The notes beneath the pieces are model-generated. The model searched no databases and had not been told where the DNA came from. It saw only the letters and a list, made by a program, of their open reading frames with translations. From Paenibacillaceae bacterium (GTDB taxonomy: Bacteria > Bacillota > Clostridia > Lachnospirales > Lachnospiraceae): DNA of 64,000 nucleotides. Both the position numbers and the translations under genes were made by a program. Shown here piece after piece: positions 44,459 to 54,421 of the stretch (positions within the stretch are counted from its first letter, which is position 1; the number at the start of each line of letters is the position of its first letter). The stretch lies in assembly GCA_015057775.1 (NCBI GenBank), contig SVDT01000001.1, positions 31,633-95,632 of the forward strand, written 5' to 3'.

Positions 44459-45598
44459 ATGGATCACTTATCATTGGAAATACTGGAATATATTGAGGAA
44501 CACAGCAACGAGACATATGAACTTTTGCTGAACCTTGGAACAATACCTGCACCTTCCAACCAGGAAGAGAAACGAGCAGAGTTTTGCCGGGACTGGCTGG
44601 TGAGTCAGGGGGCAGAAAATGTCTATATTGATTCCGCTTTGAATGTGGTTTACCCAATTGGATGTACCAGGGATAACCCTGTAGTCGTATTTATGGCTCA
44701 TACAGATGTGGTTTTTCCAGATACCACACCTCTTCCTGTTGAAGTGGAGAAAGGTAGAATAAAAGCTCCCGGAATCGGAGACGATACGGCTAATCTGTGC
44801 GCACTTCTTATGTGTGCCAAATACATTGCGGGTAAAAAGATTACACCATCAGACTGTGGATTGCTTCTTGTGGCCAATGCAGGAGAGGAAGGACTGGGCA
44901 ATTTAAAAGGCTCCAGGCAGATTGTTAAGGAATATGAAGGGCGAATCAGAGAGTTCTATTCTATAGACGGATATATGGACCATATTACAACAGATGCGGT
45001 GGGATCCAGGCGGTATGAGGTGGAGGTATTGACAGAAGGTGGTCATTCCTTTACAAACTTTGGAAACCGTAATGCCATCGCCTATCTGGCCTCCATGATC
45101 GATACTCTTTATACATTAAAGGTACCGCAAACAAAGGCAAAAACCACCTATAATGTAGGAACCATTCAGGGCGGAACCTCAGTCAACACCATAGCCCAGC
45201 AGGCCAAAATGCTTTATGAGTTCCGGTCTGACAGTAGAGAAGATCTGGAATTTATGGATCATCATTTTCGGGCAGTGGCAGAAAGTTACCGGTCAAAGCA
45301 GGTGGAGGTAAATACAATTCTGGTAGGGGAACGTCCCTGCAGCAGTGGTGTTGATCCGGTAAAACAGAATCGTATCACCAGCAAGGTCACAGAAATATTG
45401 AAAAAACATACAGGCACTGAGCCCAAAAATGAATGCGGTTCTACAGACTGTAACATTCCTCTGTCACAGGGAATTCCCAGTGTCTGTTTTGGTGCAGTCA
45501 GGGGAGGGGGAGCCCATACCCGGCAGGAATGGGTTGATATCGCCAGTCTGAAAGAAGGATACCGTGTTACATTTGAACTGATACTATCCTGCTTTTAA
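44459..45598 (+). CDS. M20-family zinc peptidase
   Basis: A 379-aa M20 metallopeptidase. Metal and catalytic motifs: FMAHTDVVFPDT (His/Asp), the bridging Asp in PGIGDDTANL, and NAGEEGLGN with catalytic Glu-Glu; a dimerisation domain is inserted at about 185-295 (EGGHSFTNFGNRNAI). It most resembles the PepT/ArgE-like group that trims small peptides or N-acyl amino acids. ACGGAGGG is 7-8 nt before the ATG, and a TGA-TAGAAT extended -10 lies at 44427-44435. Cytoplasmic, no signal peptide. Confidence 0.88.
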   Translation: MDHLSLEILEYIEEHSNETYELLLNLGTIPAPSNQEEKRAEFCRDWLVSQGAENVYIDSALNVVYPIGCTRDNPVVVFMAHTDVVFPDTTPLPVEVEKGRIKAPGIGDDTANLCALLMCAKYIAGKKITPSDCGLLLVANAGEEGLGNLKGSRQIVKEYEGRIREFYSIDGYMDHITTDAVGSRRYEVEVLTEGGHSFTNFGNRNAIAYLASMIDTLYTLKVPQTKAKTTYNVGTIQGGTSVNTIAQQAKMLYEFRSDSREDLEFMDHHFRAVAESYRSKQVEVNTILVGERPCSSGVDPVKQNRITSKVTEILKKHTGTEPKNECGSTDCNIPLSQGIPSVCFGAVRGGGAHTRQEWVDIASLKEGYRVTFELILSCF

Positions 45599-45627
45599 GA
45601 AAAAGAAAGAGATGAGGTACAAAGACG

Positions 45628-46659
45628 ATGATTACTGTCAGCGCATGTCTGATTGTAAAGAATGAAGAAAATGTATTGGCCCGCTGTCTTTCAAGTCTGA
45701 AGGATCTGGCTGATGAGATAATTCTTGTAGATACCGGATCCACAGATACAACAAAAGAGATCGGAGCACGGTTCGGATGCAAAATCTTTGATTTTACCTG
45801 GGTGGATGATTTTGCAGCCGCAAGAAATTTTTCCTTTGAAAAAGCCGGCATGGACTATATCTACACCGCAGATGCCGATGAGGTCATTGACGAGGAAAAC
45901 AGAAAACGGTTTATGGATTTAAAACAGTGTATTCTGCCTGAGATAGAGATTGTACAGATGAAATACACCAATCAGCTTCAGTTTAATACAACCTATAACT
46001 TTGACTGCGAGTATCGTCCCAAATTATTTAAAAGAAATCGCAGGTTTGAATGGCTGGACCCCGTTCATGAAACCATTCGTTTAGAACCGGTTGTATTTGA
46101 CAGCGAAATTGAAATCATACATTTGCCCGAAGGAAACCATTCCAAGCGGGATTTTGACATATTTAATAAGCTGATCAGAAAAGGGATTCCTCTTTCGAAA
46201 AAGCTTCGTTCCATGTACGCCAGAGAACTGTTTATTTCCGGAGAAGATCAGGATTTTCTGAAAGCGGAAGATTACTTTAACGGTTTGCTTTCAGAGGACA
46301 GGACAGAAGAAGAGTTAAAAATCATTCAGTGCGTTCTGACCAGATGCGGTCGGATTAAAAAGGATGGAACCCAGATCTTAAAAAATGCCTTAAAAAATGT
46401 TGCCTGTGGGAAGGCAAGCTCAGAGGTCTGCTATGACGTTGGGGAGTATTTTATGGAGGCAGGAGATATGAATGAAGCTGTGATCTGGTTTTATAATGCC
46501 GCTTATGAAACAGAATGTGAACTGAATATCCGGTATTCCGGGGAACTACCCCTTCTTAAACTGGCAGAATGTTATAAACAAGCAGGAGATATGACCCAGG
46601 CGAAGTTTTATGAGGAGCTTGCCAGTAAAGCAGTGGACGAAAAAGGATTAGAAGATTAG
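45628..46659 (+). CDS. Family 2 glycosyltransferase with helical-repeat C-terminus
   Basis: A 343-aa protein with a GT-A domain in about 1-200: SACLIVKNEENVLARCLSSL, DEIILVDTGSTDTT, DDFAAARNFSFEKA and the metal motif TADADEV. The rest is helical, with TPR-like units (AVIWFYNAAYETECE, LLKLAECYKQAGDMTQAKFYEEL). Such proteins glycosylate peptides (SunS group) or build surface glycans. No peptide or glycan gene lies next to it, so the acceptor is unknown. It starts 29 nt after the M20 gene and may share its transcript. Confidence 0.85.
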   Translation: MITVSACLIVKNEENVLARCLSSLKDLADEIILVDTGSTDTTKEIGARFGCKIFDFTWVDDFAAARNFSFEKAGMDYIYTADADEVIDEENRKRFMDLKQCILPEIEIVQMKYTNQLQFNTTYNFDCEYRPKLFKRNRRFEWLDPVHETIRLEPVVFDSEIEIIHLPEGNHSKRDFDIFNKLIRKGIPLSKKLRSMYARELFISGEDQDFLKAEDYFNGLLSEDRTEEELKIIQCVLTRCGRIKKDGTQILKNALKNVACGKASSEVCYDVGEYFMEAGDMNEAVIWFYNAAYETECELNIRYSGELPLLKLAECYKQAGDMTQAKFYEELASKAVDEKGLED

Positions 46660-46668
46660 AAATAAAAA

Positions 46669-46716
46669 ACGGGGCACAAGTCAAACGAATTAAATTCATT
46701 TGGCTTCTGCCCCGTT
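46669..46716. terminator. Bidirectional rho-independent terminator
   Basis: AACGGGGCA (46669-46677) pairs with TGCCCCGTT (46708-46716), with an inner GTCAAACGAAT / ATTCATTTGGC pairing, between convergent genes. Confidence 0.88.
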
Positions 46717-46747
46717 CCTGCCATAACGGAGAGTTTATGGCGTTGCT

Positions 46748-47284
46748 TTAGTAATTTTCAGATTTTCTTTCAAAATAGGCTTTTGGATGAGCACATACCG
46801 GACAAATCTCAGGAGCATCCACGCCTTCATGGATATAACCGCAGTTGCGGCACTTCCATCCAAGGGGAGCATCTCCCTTAAAGGTTTTATCATTCTTTAA
46901 GCTATCCAACAGTTTTAAATATCTCTTTTCGTGAGCTGCCTCTACCTTGGCCACGAATTCAAACTTCAGTGCAAGTTCCGTGAAACCTTCTGCTCTGGCT
47001 TCTTCCGCCATTCTTTTATACATATCGGTCCACTCATAGTTTTCACCCTCTGCAGCGTCTGCAAGGTTTTCTGCCGGAGTGCCAATGCCATGGAGTTCTT
47101 TAAACCACATCTTGGCATGCTCTTTCTCCTGGTCAGCAGTTTCCAGATATAAAGCAGCCATCTGCTCATAGCCGGCTTTTTTAGCAGCAGACGCGTAGAA
47201 TGTATACTTGTTTCTTGCCATGGACTCGCCTGCAAATGCATCTTTTAAGTTCTGTTCTGTTTTTGTACCCGCATATTTAGACAT
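46748..47284 (-). CDS. Rubrerythrin
   Basis: A 178-aa rubrerythrin with an N-terminal ferritin-like diiron domain (Glu in [34 protein letters not shown]) and a C-terminal rubredoxin domain with CRNCGY and CPVC. It reduces hydrogen peroxide to water using NADH through rubredoxin-type donors, protecting anaerobes from oxygen. AGGAGG precedes the ATG. It is downstream of reverse rubrerythrin on the same strand and is likely under the same PerR control. Confidence 0.95.
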   Translation of the reverse strand: MSKYAGTKTEQNLKDAFAGESMARNKYTFYASAAKKAGYEQMAALYLETADQEKEHAKMWFKELHGIGTPAENLADAAEGENYEWTDMYKRMAEEARAEGFTELALKFEFVAKVEAAHEKRYLKLLDSLKNDKTFKGDAPLGWKCRNCGYIHEGVDAPEICPVCAHPKAYFERKSENY

Positions 47285-47311
47285 CGTAAAACCCTCCTTT
47301 TGAAAATGGAT

Positions 47312-47854
47312 TTAGCCGAAGTATCTTTCCAGTAAGCCCTTGAATGCTTTTCCGTGACGTGCTTCATCTTTTGCCATCTCATGTACGGTATCATGGATTG
47401 CATCTAAGTTTAACGCTTTTGCACGTTTTGCAAGATCAAATTTGCCTGCTGTTGCACCATTTTCAGCTGCTACTCTTAATTCCAGGTTTTTCTTTGTGCT
47501 GGCGGTTACACATTCGCCTAATAATTCGGCAAACTTGGAAGCATGCTCAGCCTCTTCGAAAGCCGCTTTTTCATAATATAAACCGATTTCAGGATAGCCT
47601 TCTCTGTGAGCAGCTCTGGACATAGCAAGGTACATACCAACTTCAGAACATTCTCCTTCAAAGTTTGCTCTTAAATCCTTCATAATATCTTCTGGAGAAC
47701 CCTGAGCTACACCAATTTCATGCTCGCAGGCCCAGGACATATCTTCGTCCTGTAATTTAAATTTCTCAGAACCAACTTTACATACTGGACAAAATTCAGG
47801 AGCTGTGTCTCCTTCGTGAACATAACCGCATACTGTACAAACCCATTTTTTCAT
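47312..47854 (-). CDS. Reverse rubrerythrin (NADH peroxidase)
   Basis: A 180-aa protein with the domains in the opposite order: rubredoxin at the N-terminus (CTVCGY, CPVCKVG) and ferritin-like diiron domain after it ([32 protein letters not shown]). In clostridia the reverse rubrerythrins are strongly induced by oxygen and act as NADH-linked peroxidases. It has its own ribosome-binding site AAGGAG and a palindromic operator upstream at 47902-47925, and is followed 27 nt later by rubrerythrin. Confidence 0.93.
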   Translation of the reverse strand: MKKWVCTVCGYVHEGDTAPEFCPVCKVGSEKFKLQDEDMSWACEHEIGVAQGSPEDIMKDLRANFEGECSEVGMYLAMSRAAHREGYPEIGLYYEKAAFEEAEHASKFAELLGECVTASTKKNLELRVAAENGATAGKFDLAKRAKALNLDAIHDTVHEMAKDEARHGKAFKGLLERYFG

Positions 47855-47901
47855 GATCTCATGTCTCCTTTTATTTTAATTTTTATTTTTGTTATATGTT
47901 G

Positions 47902-47925
47902 GTAATCAATAACAATAATGATTAC
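47902..47925 (-). promoter_or_regulatory. Palindromic operator upstream of reverse rubrerythrin, probable PerR box
   Basis: GTAATC (47902-47907) and GATTAC (47920-47925) flank an AT-rich centre (AATAACAATAAT). A related AGTAA / TTACT palindrome sits in the perR promoter, as expected for one shared regulator. Confidence 0.6.
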
Positions 47926-47970
47926 TAATATTAAATTACCACAAGATTTGTCTTATGTCAAGAGAATTTC

Positions 47971-48360
47971 TCAATTATTTTCCAAACAATCATTACAAGT
48001 ACCGTAAAAATAAATCTTGTGACTGTCTATCTGGCCCTCCGCATGTTTTTGAGCCAGTTGATTAATACTGTCCATGGGTTCCATAGGCAGATCATACACC
48101 TGCCCGCAATTCCTGCATACGAAATGATAATGCGGTGATGTATCCGCATCAAAGTGGTCGGCACCGTCTCCACAGGTCAGCTTCTGAATTTCTCCCAGTT
48201 CCACCAGAAGGTTTAAATTCCGATAAACGGTACCAAGGCTGATATTGGGGAATTCTTCGCGAATCGATGTGTATAAGGCGTCGGCAGTGGGGTGATCGTG
48301 TCTCGCCATTAAGCAGGTCTTAATAGACTCCCGTTGACGGCTGTACTTTAATGTTTTCAT
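47971..48360 (-). CDS. perR: Peroxide-responsive Fur-family repressor PerR
   Basis: A 129-aa Fur-family protein: winged helix in 1-75 (ADALYTSIREEFPNISLGTVYRNLN), metal-sensing His/Asp in HFDADTSPHYHFVC, and a structural zinc site CRNCG plus CNDC. The length and its place directly upstream of two peroxidases mark it as PerR rather than Fur. Metal-catalysed oxidation of its His releases it from DNA, turning on the rubrerythrins. It also probably represses itself through the palindrome at 48390-48407. Confidence 0.9.
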   Translation of the reverse strand: MKTLKYSRQRESIKTCLMARHDHPTADALYTSIREEFPNISLGTVYRNLNLLVELGEIQKLTCGDGADHFDADTSPHYHFVCRNCGQVYDLPMEPMDSINQLAQKHAEGQIDSHKIYFYGTCNDCLENN

Positions 48361-48389
48361 GGCCGCTCCCTTTCTATAAACAATAATTA

Positions 48390-48440
48390 TAGTAATAATC
48401 GTTACTATTTAATAATATAGGATTATGCTCCGTTTGTCAA
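48390..48440 (-). promoter_or_regulatory. perR promoter with autoregulatory palindrome
   Basis: Minus-strand TTGACA (48435-48440), 17-nt spacer, TATTAT (48412-48417), followed directly by the palindrome TAGTAA-6 nt-TTACTA (48390-48407), which would block the polymerase when occupied. Confidence 0.75.
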
Positions 48441-48454
48441 TCTGCAGTTAAAAT

Positions 48455-49393
48455 CTATATATTTTCCCTGGCTATGCGGATAAATTCTTCAGTCGCCTGG
48501 GACAGATACCTGCCCTTGTGGCATCCAAAAGCAAGAATGCCATGGCTTCGCATGTAATTTAATGAAAAGTAATTTAATCCGTTTTTTTTCATGACGGAAC
48601 CGGAGCTATCCTGGTTTCCGGACATAAACATCTTAGGATAGAAGGTGATGCCCATTCCTTTGGAGGCAAGGGCGAGAACTGTTTCAATATTTTCTGTCTC
48701 CAAAAGAATATTAGGGGTAAGCTGCGCTTCCTCAAATATTTCATCGGCTATGGTACGCACCCGGTTTCCTTTATTAATGAGCAGATAAGGACAATCCTTT
48801 AACAGGGTAACATCTGCATTGGATTCCAGTTCCTTTTTGACTGCTTCCTGTCTTCCCGGAAAATACCGGTCTAAAATCTGATCCGGAACGACAAGAAGAA
48901 TTTCCTCCTCGCAGATGGGAACTGTTTCTACATTCTCAGCTTTAAATGGAAGAAGGTCAATCATAAGATCAATCTCTCCATGGATCAGAGCATTGCTTAA
49001 TTCAAAAGAATTTCCCTCTACCAGATGAAGCTCGATATTGGGAAACTTCTCCTGAAAAGCGGGAAGAATGACGGGGAGAAGAAAACGCCCTCTGGTATGA
49101 GATACGCCGATGGAGAGCTGGCCAATGGTGAAATCTTTAATGTCTGCTAACTGCCTGTATGTTTCATCTTTTAAATCCAAAAGCTCTTTGGCACGGATCT
49201 TTAAGGCGCGGCCTGCGTAGGTCAGTGTCAGGGGCATGGTGCGGTTAAAGAGCTGAACATCAAATTCTTTCTCCATATTGGAAATATGGTTACTCAAAGA
49301 CTGCTGGGAGATATAAAGCCGCTTGGCGGCCCTTGTTATATTTAATTCTTCCGCAACAGCCAGAAAATATTCCAGGTTCAGGAAGTTAATCAT
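48455..49393 (-). CDS. LysR-family transcriptional regulator
   Basis: A 312-aa LysR protein: N-terminal winged helix (LEYFLAVAEELNITRAAKRLYISQQSLSNHISNME), then a two-lobed effector-binding domain (about 90-300). The effector is unknown. It is downstream of, and overlaps by 4 nt (ATGA), the PHP-domain gene, so the two are co-transcribed; LysR genes more often diverge from their targets, so regulation of the PHP gene is uncertain. Confidence 0.9.
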   Translation of the reverse strand: MINFLNLEYFLAVAEELNITRAAKRLYISQQSLSNHISNMEKEFDVQLFNRTMPLTLTYAGRALKIRAKELLDLKDETYRQLADIKDFTIGQLSIGVSHTRGRFLLPVILPAFQEKFPNIELHLVEGNSFELSNALIHGEIDLMIDLLPFKAENVETVPICEEEILLVVPDQILDRYFPGRQEAVKKELESNADVTLLKDCPYLLINKGNRVRTIADEIFEEAQLTPNILLETENIETVLALASKGMGITFYPKMFMSGNQDSSGSVMKKNGLNYFSLNYMRSHGILAFGCHKGRYLSQATEEFIRIARENI

Positions 49394-50118
49394 AAATAAG
49401 CCTCCAGCTTGGGAATATAAGGGAGCAGCCGGTCGATGGAACTGTTTACAACCAGCTCCTCTGGAAATGAAATCTCCTCAAGAAGTTCCAATGCCCGGGC
49501 GTGGTTTCCTACGTCAGCCTCAATGTGGGCATCACTGTTTATAATAACGGATGCTCCGTAGCGGCGGCATAAATCCAGCATCACCTTATAGTTTTCTCTG
49601 GCATTCTTTCTTGGACTTAATGGGTGGAGAGAGCTGGAGTTAACTTCCAAAAGGGTGTGGTTTTTTACTGCAGCGGCGACCAGGGTATCATAATCAATAG
49701 GAAAGCGGCTGTCGTCCGGGTGGCCGATAATTTTTACATATGGGTTTTCCATGGCACCCACACAGGCACTGGTATTCTGCACCATTGTTCCGTTTTTGTA
49801 GCAAGGTTCGTGTATGCTTGCAATGGTGTAATCCAGATTTTGAAGAATGCCTTCTCTTAAGTCGATCCGGCCGGTATAATCCAGTATATTTAGCTCTGCT
49901 CCCATAAGAAGATGAATTCCAAAGAGCGATCGCGGGATCACTTTAAAATTAATAAAATAAAATTCGTTGCATGTTCCTGGCACTGTTGGTGCGTGGTCGG
50001 TGGATCCCATGAGAGCCAGCCCTTTTTCAGAGGCCGATCTTACCATTTCATACAAGGTGCTGTATGCGTGTCCGCTGGCCACGGTATGTGTATGCAGGTC
50101 CATTATGTCTTTCATCAT
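49390..50118 (-). CDS. PHP-domain phosphatase/hydrolase (YcdX-like)
   Basis: A 242-aa PHP-domain protein. Metal motifs are MDLHTHTVASGHAYST near the start, GSTDHAPTVPG, ELNILDYTGRID, and later SIHEP, IIGHPDD and INSDAHIEADVG. All belong to a trinuclear metal site that hydrolyses phosphoesters. E. coli YcdX is the closest well-known relative. GAAAGGAC precedes two adjacent ATG codons (50118, 50115). It is first in an operon with the LysR gene. Confidence 0.9.
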   Translation of the reverse strand: MMKDIMDLHTHTVASGHAYSTLYEMVRSASEKGLALMGSTDHAPTVPGTCNEFYFINFKVIPRSLFGIHLLMGAELNILDYTGRIDLREGILQNLDYTIASIHEPCYKNGTMVQNTSACVGAMENPYVKIIGHPDDSRFPIDYDTLVAAAVKNHTLLEVNSSSLHPLSPRKNARENYKVMLDLCRRYGASVIINSDAHIEADVGNHARALELLEEISFPEELVVNSSIDRLLPYIPKLEAYL

Positions 50119-50288
50119 GTTTGTCCTTTCTATTACAAAGCCGGATCATCTGATTCCGGCAGGTATGTATATTTCTTAAAATATAACATATTTTTCCTGA
50201 TAAAACTATAGAAATATCGGGCGGGATGTGTTAAATATATACTTAGATTATGCCTGAAATAAGGTATTTTATGAATGGAGGAATTGTT

Positions 50289-51221
50289 ATGGAAGAAGAG
50301 ATGAAGACAGATGCCGTTTTAGAGGAGCATGTGGAGACCATGGATGATTACGCTGCAGAGCTGGAGGCATCCTTTAAACGGGTCAGAGAAGGCGATACAA
50401 TTACAGGAACAGTCATCCGTGTCACCGAAGACCAGGTCTTTCTGGATTTAAAATATTATGCAGAAGGAATTATAAACAAAGAAGATTTAAGCAGTGATCC
50501 GGAATACAACCCACTTCTGGAAATTCATATGGGAGATGAAATCACCGCAACTGTAATTAAAACCGATAATGGGGAAGGAAATATTCTCCTTTCCAGAAAG
50601 CTTCAAAACGATCAGGCAGCATGGGAGAAGTTAAAGACCATGATGGAAGAACGCACCATCATAAAGGTTAAGGTTGCAGAGGTTGTAAAAGGTGGAGTTG
50701 TGGTTCAACTGGAAGGAATCCGTGGATTTATCCCAGCGTCCAAGCTGGCTGCGGAATATGTGGAAAATCTGGAAGAATTTAGCGGGAAGACCATCGATGT
50801 TACCGTTATTACAGCTGATGAGGAAAACCGCAAGCTGGTTCTGTCTGGAAAAGAACCAGCATTGTTAAAACAAAAAGAAGAAACCAGCAAAAAAATTGCC
50901 AAATGCCAGGCCGGGGTGGTGATGGAAGGAACGGTTAATACCATAAAGGATTACGGTGCATTTATCAATCTGGAAAACGGCCTTTCCGGTCTTCTTCATA
51001 TTTCCCAGATCAGCAATCAGAGAATCAAACATCCGGGAGCAGTTTTAAAAGAAGGACAGACTGTGAAGGTTAAAATTATCTCAACTGCAGATAATAAGAT
51101 CAGTTTAAGCATGAAAGCGGTGGAAGCTGATGAAGAAGAGGCAGAGGAGATGTTTGACTACAAAGAAGAAGGAAGTGCCTTTACCGGACTCTCCGGTCTT
51201 TTAAAAGGATTAAAATTTTAG
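50289..51221 (+). CDS. S1 RNA-binding-domain protein (ribosomal S1-like)
   Basis: A 310-aa protein with three S1 OB-fold repeats: about 38-100 (GDTITGTVIRVTEDQVFLDL), 115-185 (TIIKVKVAEVVKGGVVVQL, GFIPASKL) and 210-285 (GVVMEGTVNTIKDYGAFINL, GLLHISQIS). N- and C-terminal ends are acidic. Firmicutes carry shortened S1-like proteins of this kind that bind mRNA on the ribosome or otherwise regulate RNA. ATG 50289, 7 nt after GGAGG, is used instead of ATG 50250. Confidence 0.9.
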   Translation: MEEEMKTDAVLEEHVETMDDYAAELEASFKRVREGDTITGTVIRVTEDQVFLDLKYYAEGIINKEDLSSDPEYNPLLEIHMGDEITATVIKTDNGEGNILLSRKLQNDQAAWEKLKTMMEERTIIKVKVAEVVKGGVVVQLEGIRGFIPASKLAAEYVENLEEFSGKTIDVTVITADEENRKLVLSGKEPALLKQKEETSKKIAKCQAGVVMEGTVNTIKDYGAFINLENGLSGLLHISQISNQRIKHPGAVLKEGQTVKVKIISTADNKISLSMKAVEADEEEAEEMFDYKEEGSAFTGLSGLLKGLKF

Positions 51222-51258
51222 AAACTGGGGAAAAACAATATAAAATATCGGGTTTCTA

Positions 51259-51307
51259 TGGTATACTATAAAAGAAGTAGCAGGGGCTGTCTATTGGGCT
51301 GCCCCTG
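51259..51307 (+). promoter_or_regulatory. Promoter and leader hairpin of the alarmone synthetase gene
   Basis: TGG-TATACT (51259-51267) is a good extended -10. The leader then holds CAGGGG (51281-51286) / CCCCTG (51302-51307). Alternatively the hairpin terminates the S1-protein transcript, but no strong T-run follows. Confidence 0.45.
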
Positions 51308-51351
51308 TCTCACTGACCCAGACAGGTTACCAGGGAGAGGGGGAATGTGGA

Positions 51352-52029
51352 ATGAATATTCCCAAATCATTTGATCAGGTTGACCAGTGGAAATCCGTCA
51401 TATTTTTGTATGACTCAGCATTAAGGGAAATTAATACAAAAATAGAGATACTCAATAATGAGTTTGTGCATATCTATAATTACAACCCCATTGAGCATAT
51501 CAAGTCAAGGCTTAAGACACCGGACAGTATTGTTAAAAAATTAAAACGGTACGGATACGATGTGACCATCGATAATATGGTGGAAAAGTTAAACGATATT
51601 GCAGGAATACGGATTATCTGCTCGTTTACTTCAGATATTTATCAGATTGCGGAGATGATAACAAAGCAAAGTGATGTAACAGTCCTTTATGTAAAGGATT
51701 ATATTGAGAATCCAAAACCCAATGGATATAAGAGCTACCACATGGTAGTGACCATCCCCATCTATCTCACGGACGGGCCGGTTGACACTAAGGTGGAGGT
51801 TCAGATCAGAACAGTTGCCATGGATTTCTGGGCAAGTCTGGAGCATAAGATTTACTACAAGTTTGAAGGCAATGCGCCGGCATATCTGCAGCAGGAGTTA
51901 AAAGCATGTGCAGATGTGGTAAATATGCTTGATAAGAAGATGTTTTCTTTGAATCAGGCCATTCTGGAATTGAGTGAAGCACAAAAGCCCATACCGGACG
52001 GCGGGGACAGCAAAGCAGAGGAAGAATGA
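51352..52029 (+). CDS. Small alarmone synthetase (RelQ/RelP-type GTP pyrophosphokinase)
   Basis: A 225-aa synthetase-only RelA/SpoT homologue that makes (p)ppGpp. Seen are RLKTPDSIVKKLKRYG (ATP/synthetase helix), LNDIAGIRIICSF with the catalytic Asp, NGYKSYHMVV (GTP site) and VEVQIRTVAMDFWASLEHKI. No hydrolase or regulatory domains exist, as in RelQ/RelP. The start is ATG 51352 after a G-rich site; the last 15 residues are an acidic tail. It has its own promoter and a terminator behind it. Confidence 0.93.
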   Translation: MNIPKSFDQVDQWKSVIFLYDSALREINTKIEILNNEFVHIYNYNPIEHIKSRLKTPDSIVKKLKRYGYDVTIDNMVEKLNDIAGIRIICSFTSDIYQIAEMITKQSDVTVLYVKDYIENPKPNGYKSYHMVVTIPIYLTDGPVDTKVEVQIRTVAMDFWASLEHKIYYKFEGNAPAYLQQELKACADVVNMLDKKMFSLNQAILELSEAQKPIPDGGDSKAEEE

Positions 52030-52041
52030 TGAAAAAAGGGT

Positions 52042-52079
52042 ACAGCCTTGACGATTCCGCTCGCTTAAGGCTGTTTTTT
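52042..52079 (+). terminator. Rho-independent terminator
   Basis: ACAGCCTT (52042-52049) pairs with AAGGCTGT (52067-52074), followed by five more T. Confidence 0.9.
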
Positions 52080-52104
52080 AACTTCATAAAAAGAAGGTTG
52101 TTCT

Positions 52105-53904
52105 ATGGGCACATTAACAAAAGACACATTTAAGATTCTCAAATATAATCAGAGGAATGGTTTCATCTTCACGCTGCTGTTTCGTCTGATCACAACTCCG
52201 CTGTATCTGCTTGCTCTTAATGCAGGTCTTAAGTTTGCGCTTAAAATGGCGGATTACAGCTATTTAACTGTGTCAAACATCGGATTGTTTCTGATAAAGC
52301 CATGGACAGTAGTGACCATTGCAGCTCTTTTGATACTTGGAATCTTAGTGCTGCTTTTGGAAGCTGGCTGTCTGATTACATTGTATCAGGGAGCTTTTTA
52401 TTTCAGAAAGCTGAATTTGTGGCAGATTCTGGCAGGAGGCTTATCAAAACTTTTAGATGAGCTGCGCCGGAAAAACTGGCAGCTGGGGCTTCTGGTTCTG
52501 GCAGATTACTTTATTACCAATGTATATTTGATTTACCGGGTATTTACTCATGTAAAACCCATTAATTTTGTTACCACTGAAATTTTAAGACAGCCACTCG
52601 GTCGTATGGGGCTGGCAGCAGTGATCCTGATACTTTTGCTTTTTGTGCTTCCGGGGCTTTATACGTTTCATGCCTGTATGGTGGAACAAAAGCGGTTTCG
52701 TGACGGCTATTTAAAAAGCTGGTGGCTTTTGAGACGGAGAATATTTGAGGTTCTTCCTCTGATGTTCTGCTACTATGGGCTTGCCATTCTTACGCTCTGG
52801 CTGCTTTACGGATTCTGTGTTGTGCTTACTGCTGTTGCAGTTACCTTATTCACAGATAACCGTCTGGCGCTTGCTGTGCTTCCGGCAGCCTGTGATTGGA
52901 TCGAGCTGGTTCTTATATTCTTTTCCAGCATGCTTCTTGCTGTGGGCAAATACGGAGCTGTCAGTGTTCAGTATTTCCGCTTTAACAGCAGAATTACGAG
53001 AAAGGCGGCAGCCATCGGTTATGAAGGTAAGCCCTTTGGAAACCGGAAGACTGCAGGCATTATCATGGCAGCAGCATCGGCGCTTTGCCTGATGTCCCTC
53101 TTTTATGTATTGAGAAACGGTTCGGTTATTACCGGAGATATGCTTAGTGAGATACAGATTACGGCTCACCGCGGCAGTTCTAACGAAGCTCCCGAGAATA
53201 CCATGGCCGCCCTTCATAAGGCAGTGAATGATCTGGCCGATTACGCAGAGATAGATGTACAAGAGACACAGGACGGGATCGTGGTGCTGGGGCATGATTA
53301 TACGCTAAACCGGGTAGCTGGTGTGAACCGCAGTATAAGCTCTTATGATTATGAAGATCTGGTGAAACTGGATGTAGGTTCCTGGTTTTCTGATGAATAT
53401 AAAGAGGAACGTATCCCAACTTTAAAGGAAGTCATGGAATACTGCAAAGGGAAGATCAATTTAAATATTGAGATTAAAAACATGGGTGAGGACAGTAACC
53501 TGCCCGATAAGGTGATGCAGCTGATTGAAGAATATCAGATGGAAGAGCAGTGCGTGGTCACATCCACCCGTTTCTCCTATCTGGTCAGAATCAAAAAGGC
53601 GGATCCCCAGATCCGGACCGGATATATTATTTCTGCGGCGTATGGGGATTTTTATTCCAGTGATTCCATCGATTTTATCAGCCTTCGCTCCAGCTTTATC
53701 AATGAACGGCTGGTGGAGGCTGCCCATGAAAAAGGGAAAGCAGTTCACGCATGGACTGTAAACGGGAAGAGTGAGATGGAACGCATGAAGATGCTGGGAG
53801 TGGATAACATTATTACAGATTACCCTATTCTTGCCAGGGAGATCATCTACCGGGAAGCTGCTACTGAAAGTCTGCTGGAATATCTGCAGCTGGTATTGAA
53901 ATAG
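52105..53904 (+). CDS. Membrane glycerophosphodiester phosphodiesterase
   Basis: A 599-aa protein. Residues 1-340 form the GDPD-associated membrane domain with about eight helices; residues 350-590 are the GDPD TIM-barrel with the catalytic start [30 protein letters not shown] and LNIEIKN (metal Glu). It splits glycerophosphodiesters or polyglycerolphosphate such as lipoteichoic acid pieces to glycerol-3-phosphate. The barrel is expected on the outside or inside next to the membrane; orientation cannot be fixed by eye. It is followed at 14 nt by dtd. Confidence 0.9.
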   Translation: MGTLTKDTFKILKYNQRNGFIFTLLFRLITTPLYLLALNAGLKFALKMADYSYLTVSNIGLFLIKPWTVVTIAALLILGILVLLLEAGCLITLYQGAFYFRKLNLWQILAGGLSKLLDELRRKNWQLGLLVLADYFITNVYLIYRVFTHVKPINFVTTEILRQPLGRMGLAAVILILLLFVLPGLYTFHACMVEQKRFRDGYLKSWWLLRRRIFEVLPLMFCYYGLAILTLWLLYGFCVVLTAVAVTLFTDNRLALAVLPAACDWIELVLIFFSSMLLAVGKYGAVSVQYFRFNSRITRKAAAIGYEGKPFGNRKTAGIIMAAASALCLMSLFYVLRNGSVITGDMLSEIQITAHRGSSNEAPENTMAALHKAVNDLADYAEIDVQETQDGIVVLGHDYTLNRVAGVNRSISSYDYEDLVKLDVGSWFSDEYKEERIPTLKEVMEYCKGKINLNIEIKNMGEDSNLPDKVMQLIEEYQMEEQCVVTSTRFSYLVRIKKADPQIRTGYIISAAYGDFYSSDSIDFISLRSSFINERLVEAAHEKGKAVHAWTVNGKSEMERMKMLGVDNIITDYPILAREIIYREAATESLLEYLQLVLK

Positions 53905-53918
53905 ACAGGAGAGCACAT

Positions 53919-54383
53919 ATGAGGATAGTATTACAGCGGGTCGCCCATGCTGCAGTCACTGTAGATGGACAGGAGACCGGCTCAATAGGAAAAGGCTTTC
54001 TTCTTCTGTTAGGAGTTTCAGATACGGACACAGAGGAGATTGCGGATAAGATGGTAGATAAAATATGCAAACTCAGAGTTTTCGCCGATGAAAACGGGAA
54101 GACCAATTTATCCTTATCCCAGGTGGATGGAGAGATTCTGTTGGTGAGTCAGTTTACTCTTTATGCAGACTGCAAAAAAGGAAACCGGCCCAGCTTCGAT
54201 AAAGCAGGCTCTCCCCAGCTGGCGAACCATCTTTATGAGTACACAGTTTCCCGTTTTACCAATTTGGTAAGAAGGGTGCAAACCGGCAGCTTCGGTGCAG
54301 ATATGAAAGTATCATTATTAAACGACGGACCGTTTACGCTGGTATTAGACAGTGAGACAATTTGTCCGTCAATGACTAATTAA
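53919..54383 (+). CDS. dtd: D-aminoacyl-tRNA deacylase
   Basis: A 154-aa DTD that removes D-amino acids (and Gly from tRNA-Ala) from mischarged tRNAs. The two hallmark motifs are present: [17 protein letters not shown] and [11 protein letters not shown] (NxGP type, with Phe after GP). AGGAG precedes the ATG. It lies 14 nt behind the GDPD gene and 38 nt ahead of the aminopeptidase gene, suggesting one operon. Confidence 0.95.
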   Translation: MRIVLQRVAHAAVTVDGQETGSIGKGFLLLLGVSDTDTEEIADKMVDKICKLRVFADENGKTNLSLSQVDGEILLVSQFTLYADCKKGNRPSFDKAGSPQLANHLYEYTVSRFTNLVRRVQTGSFGADMKVSLLNDGPFTLVLDSETICPSMTN

Positions 54384-54421
54384 CAGGGCTAAGCCCTAAT
54401 AACGACGGAGGATTATTTACC

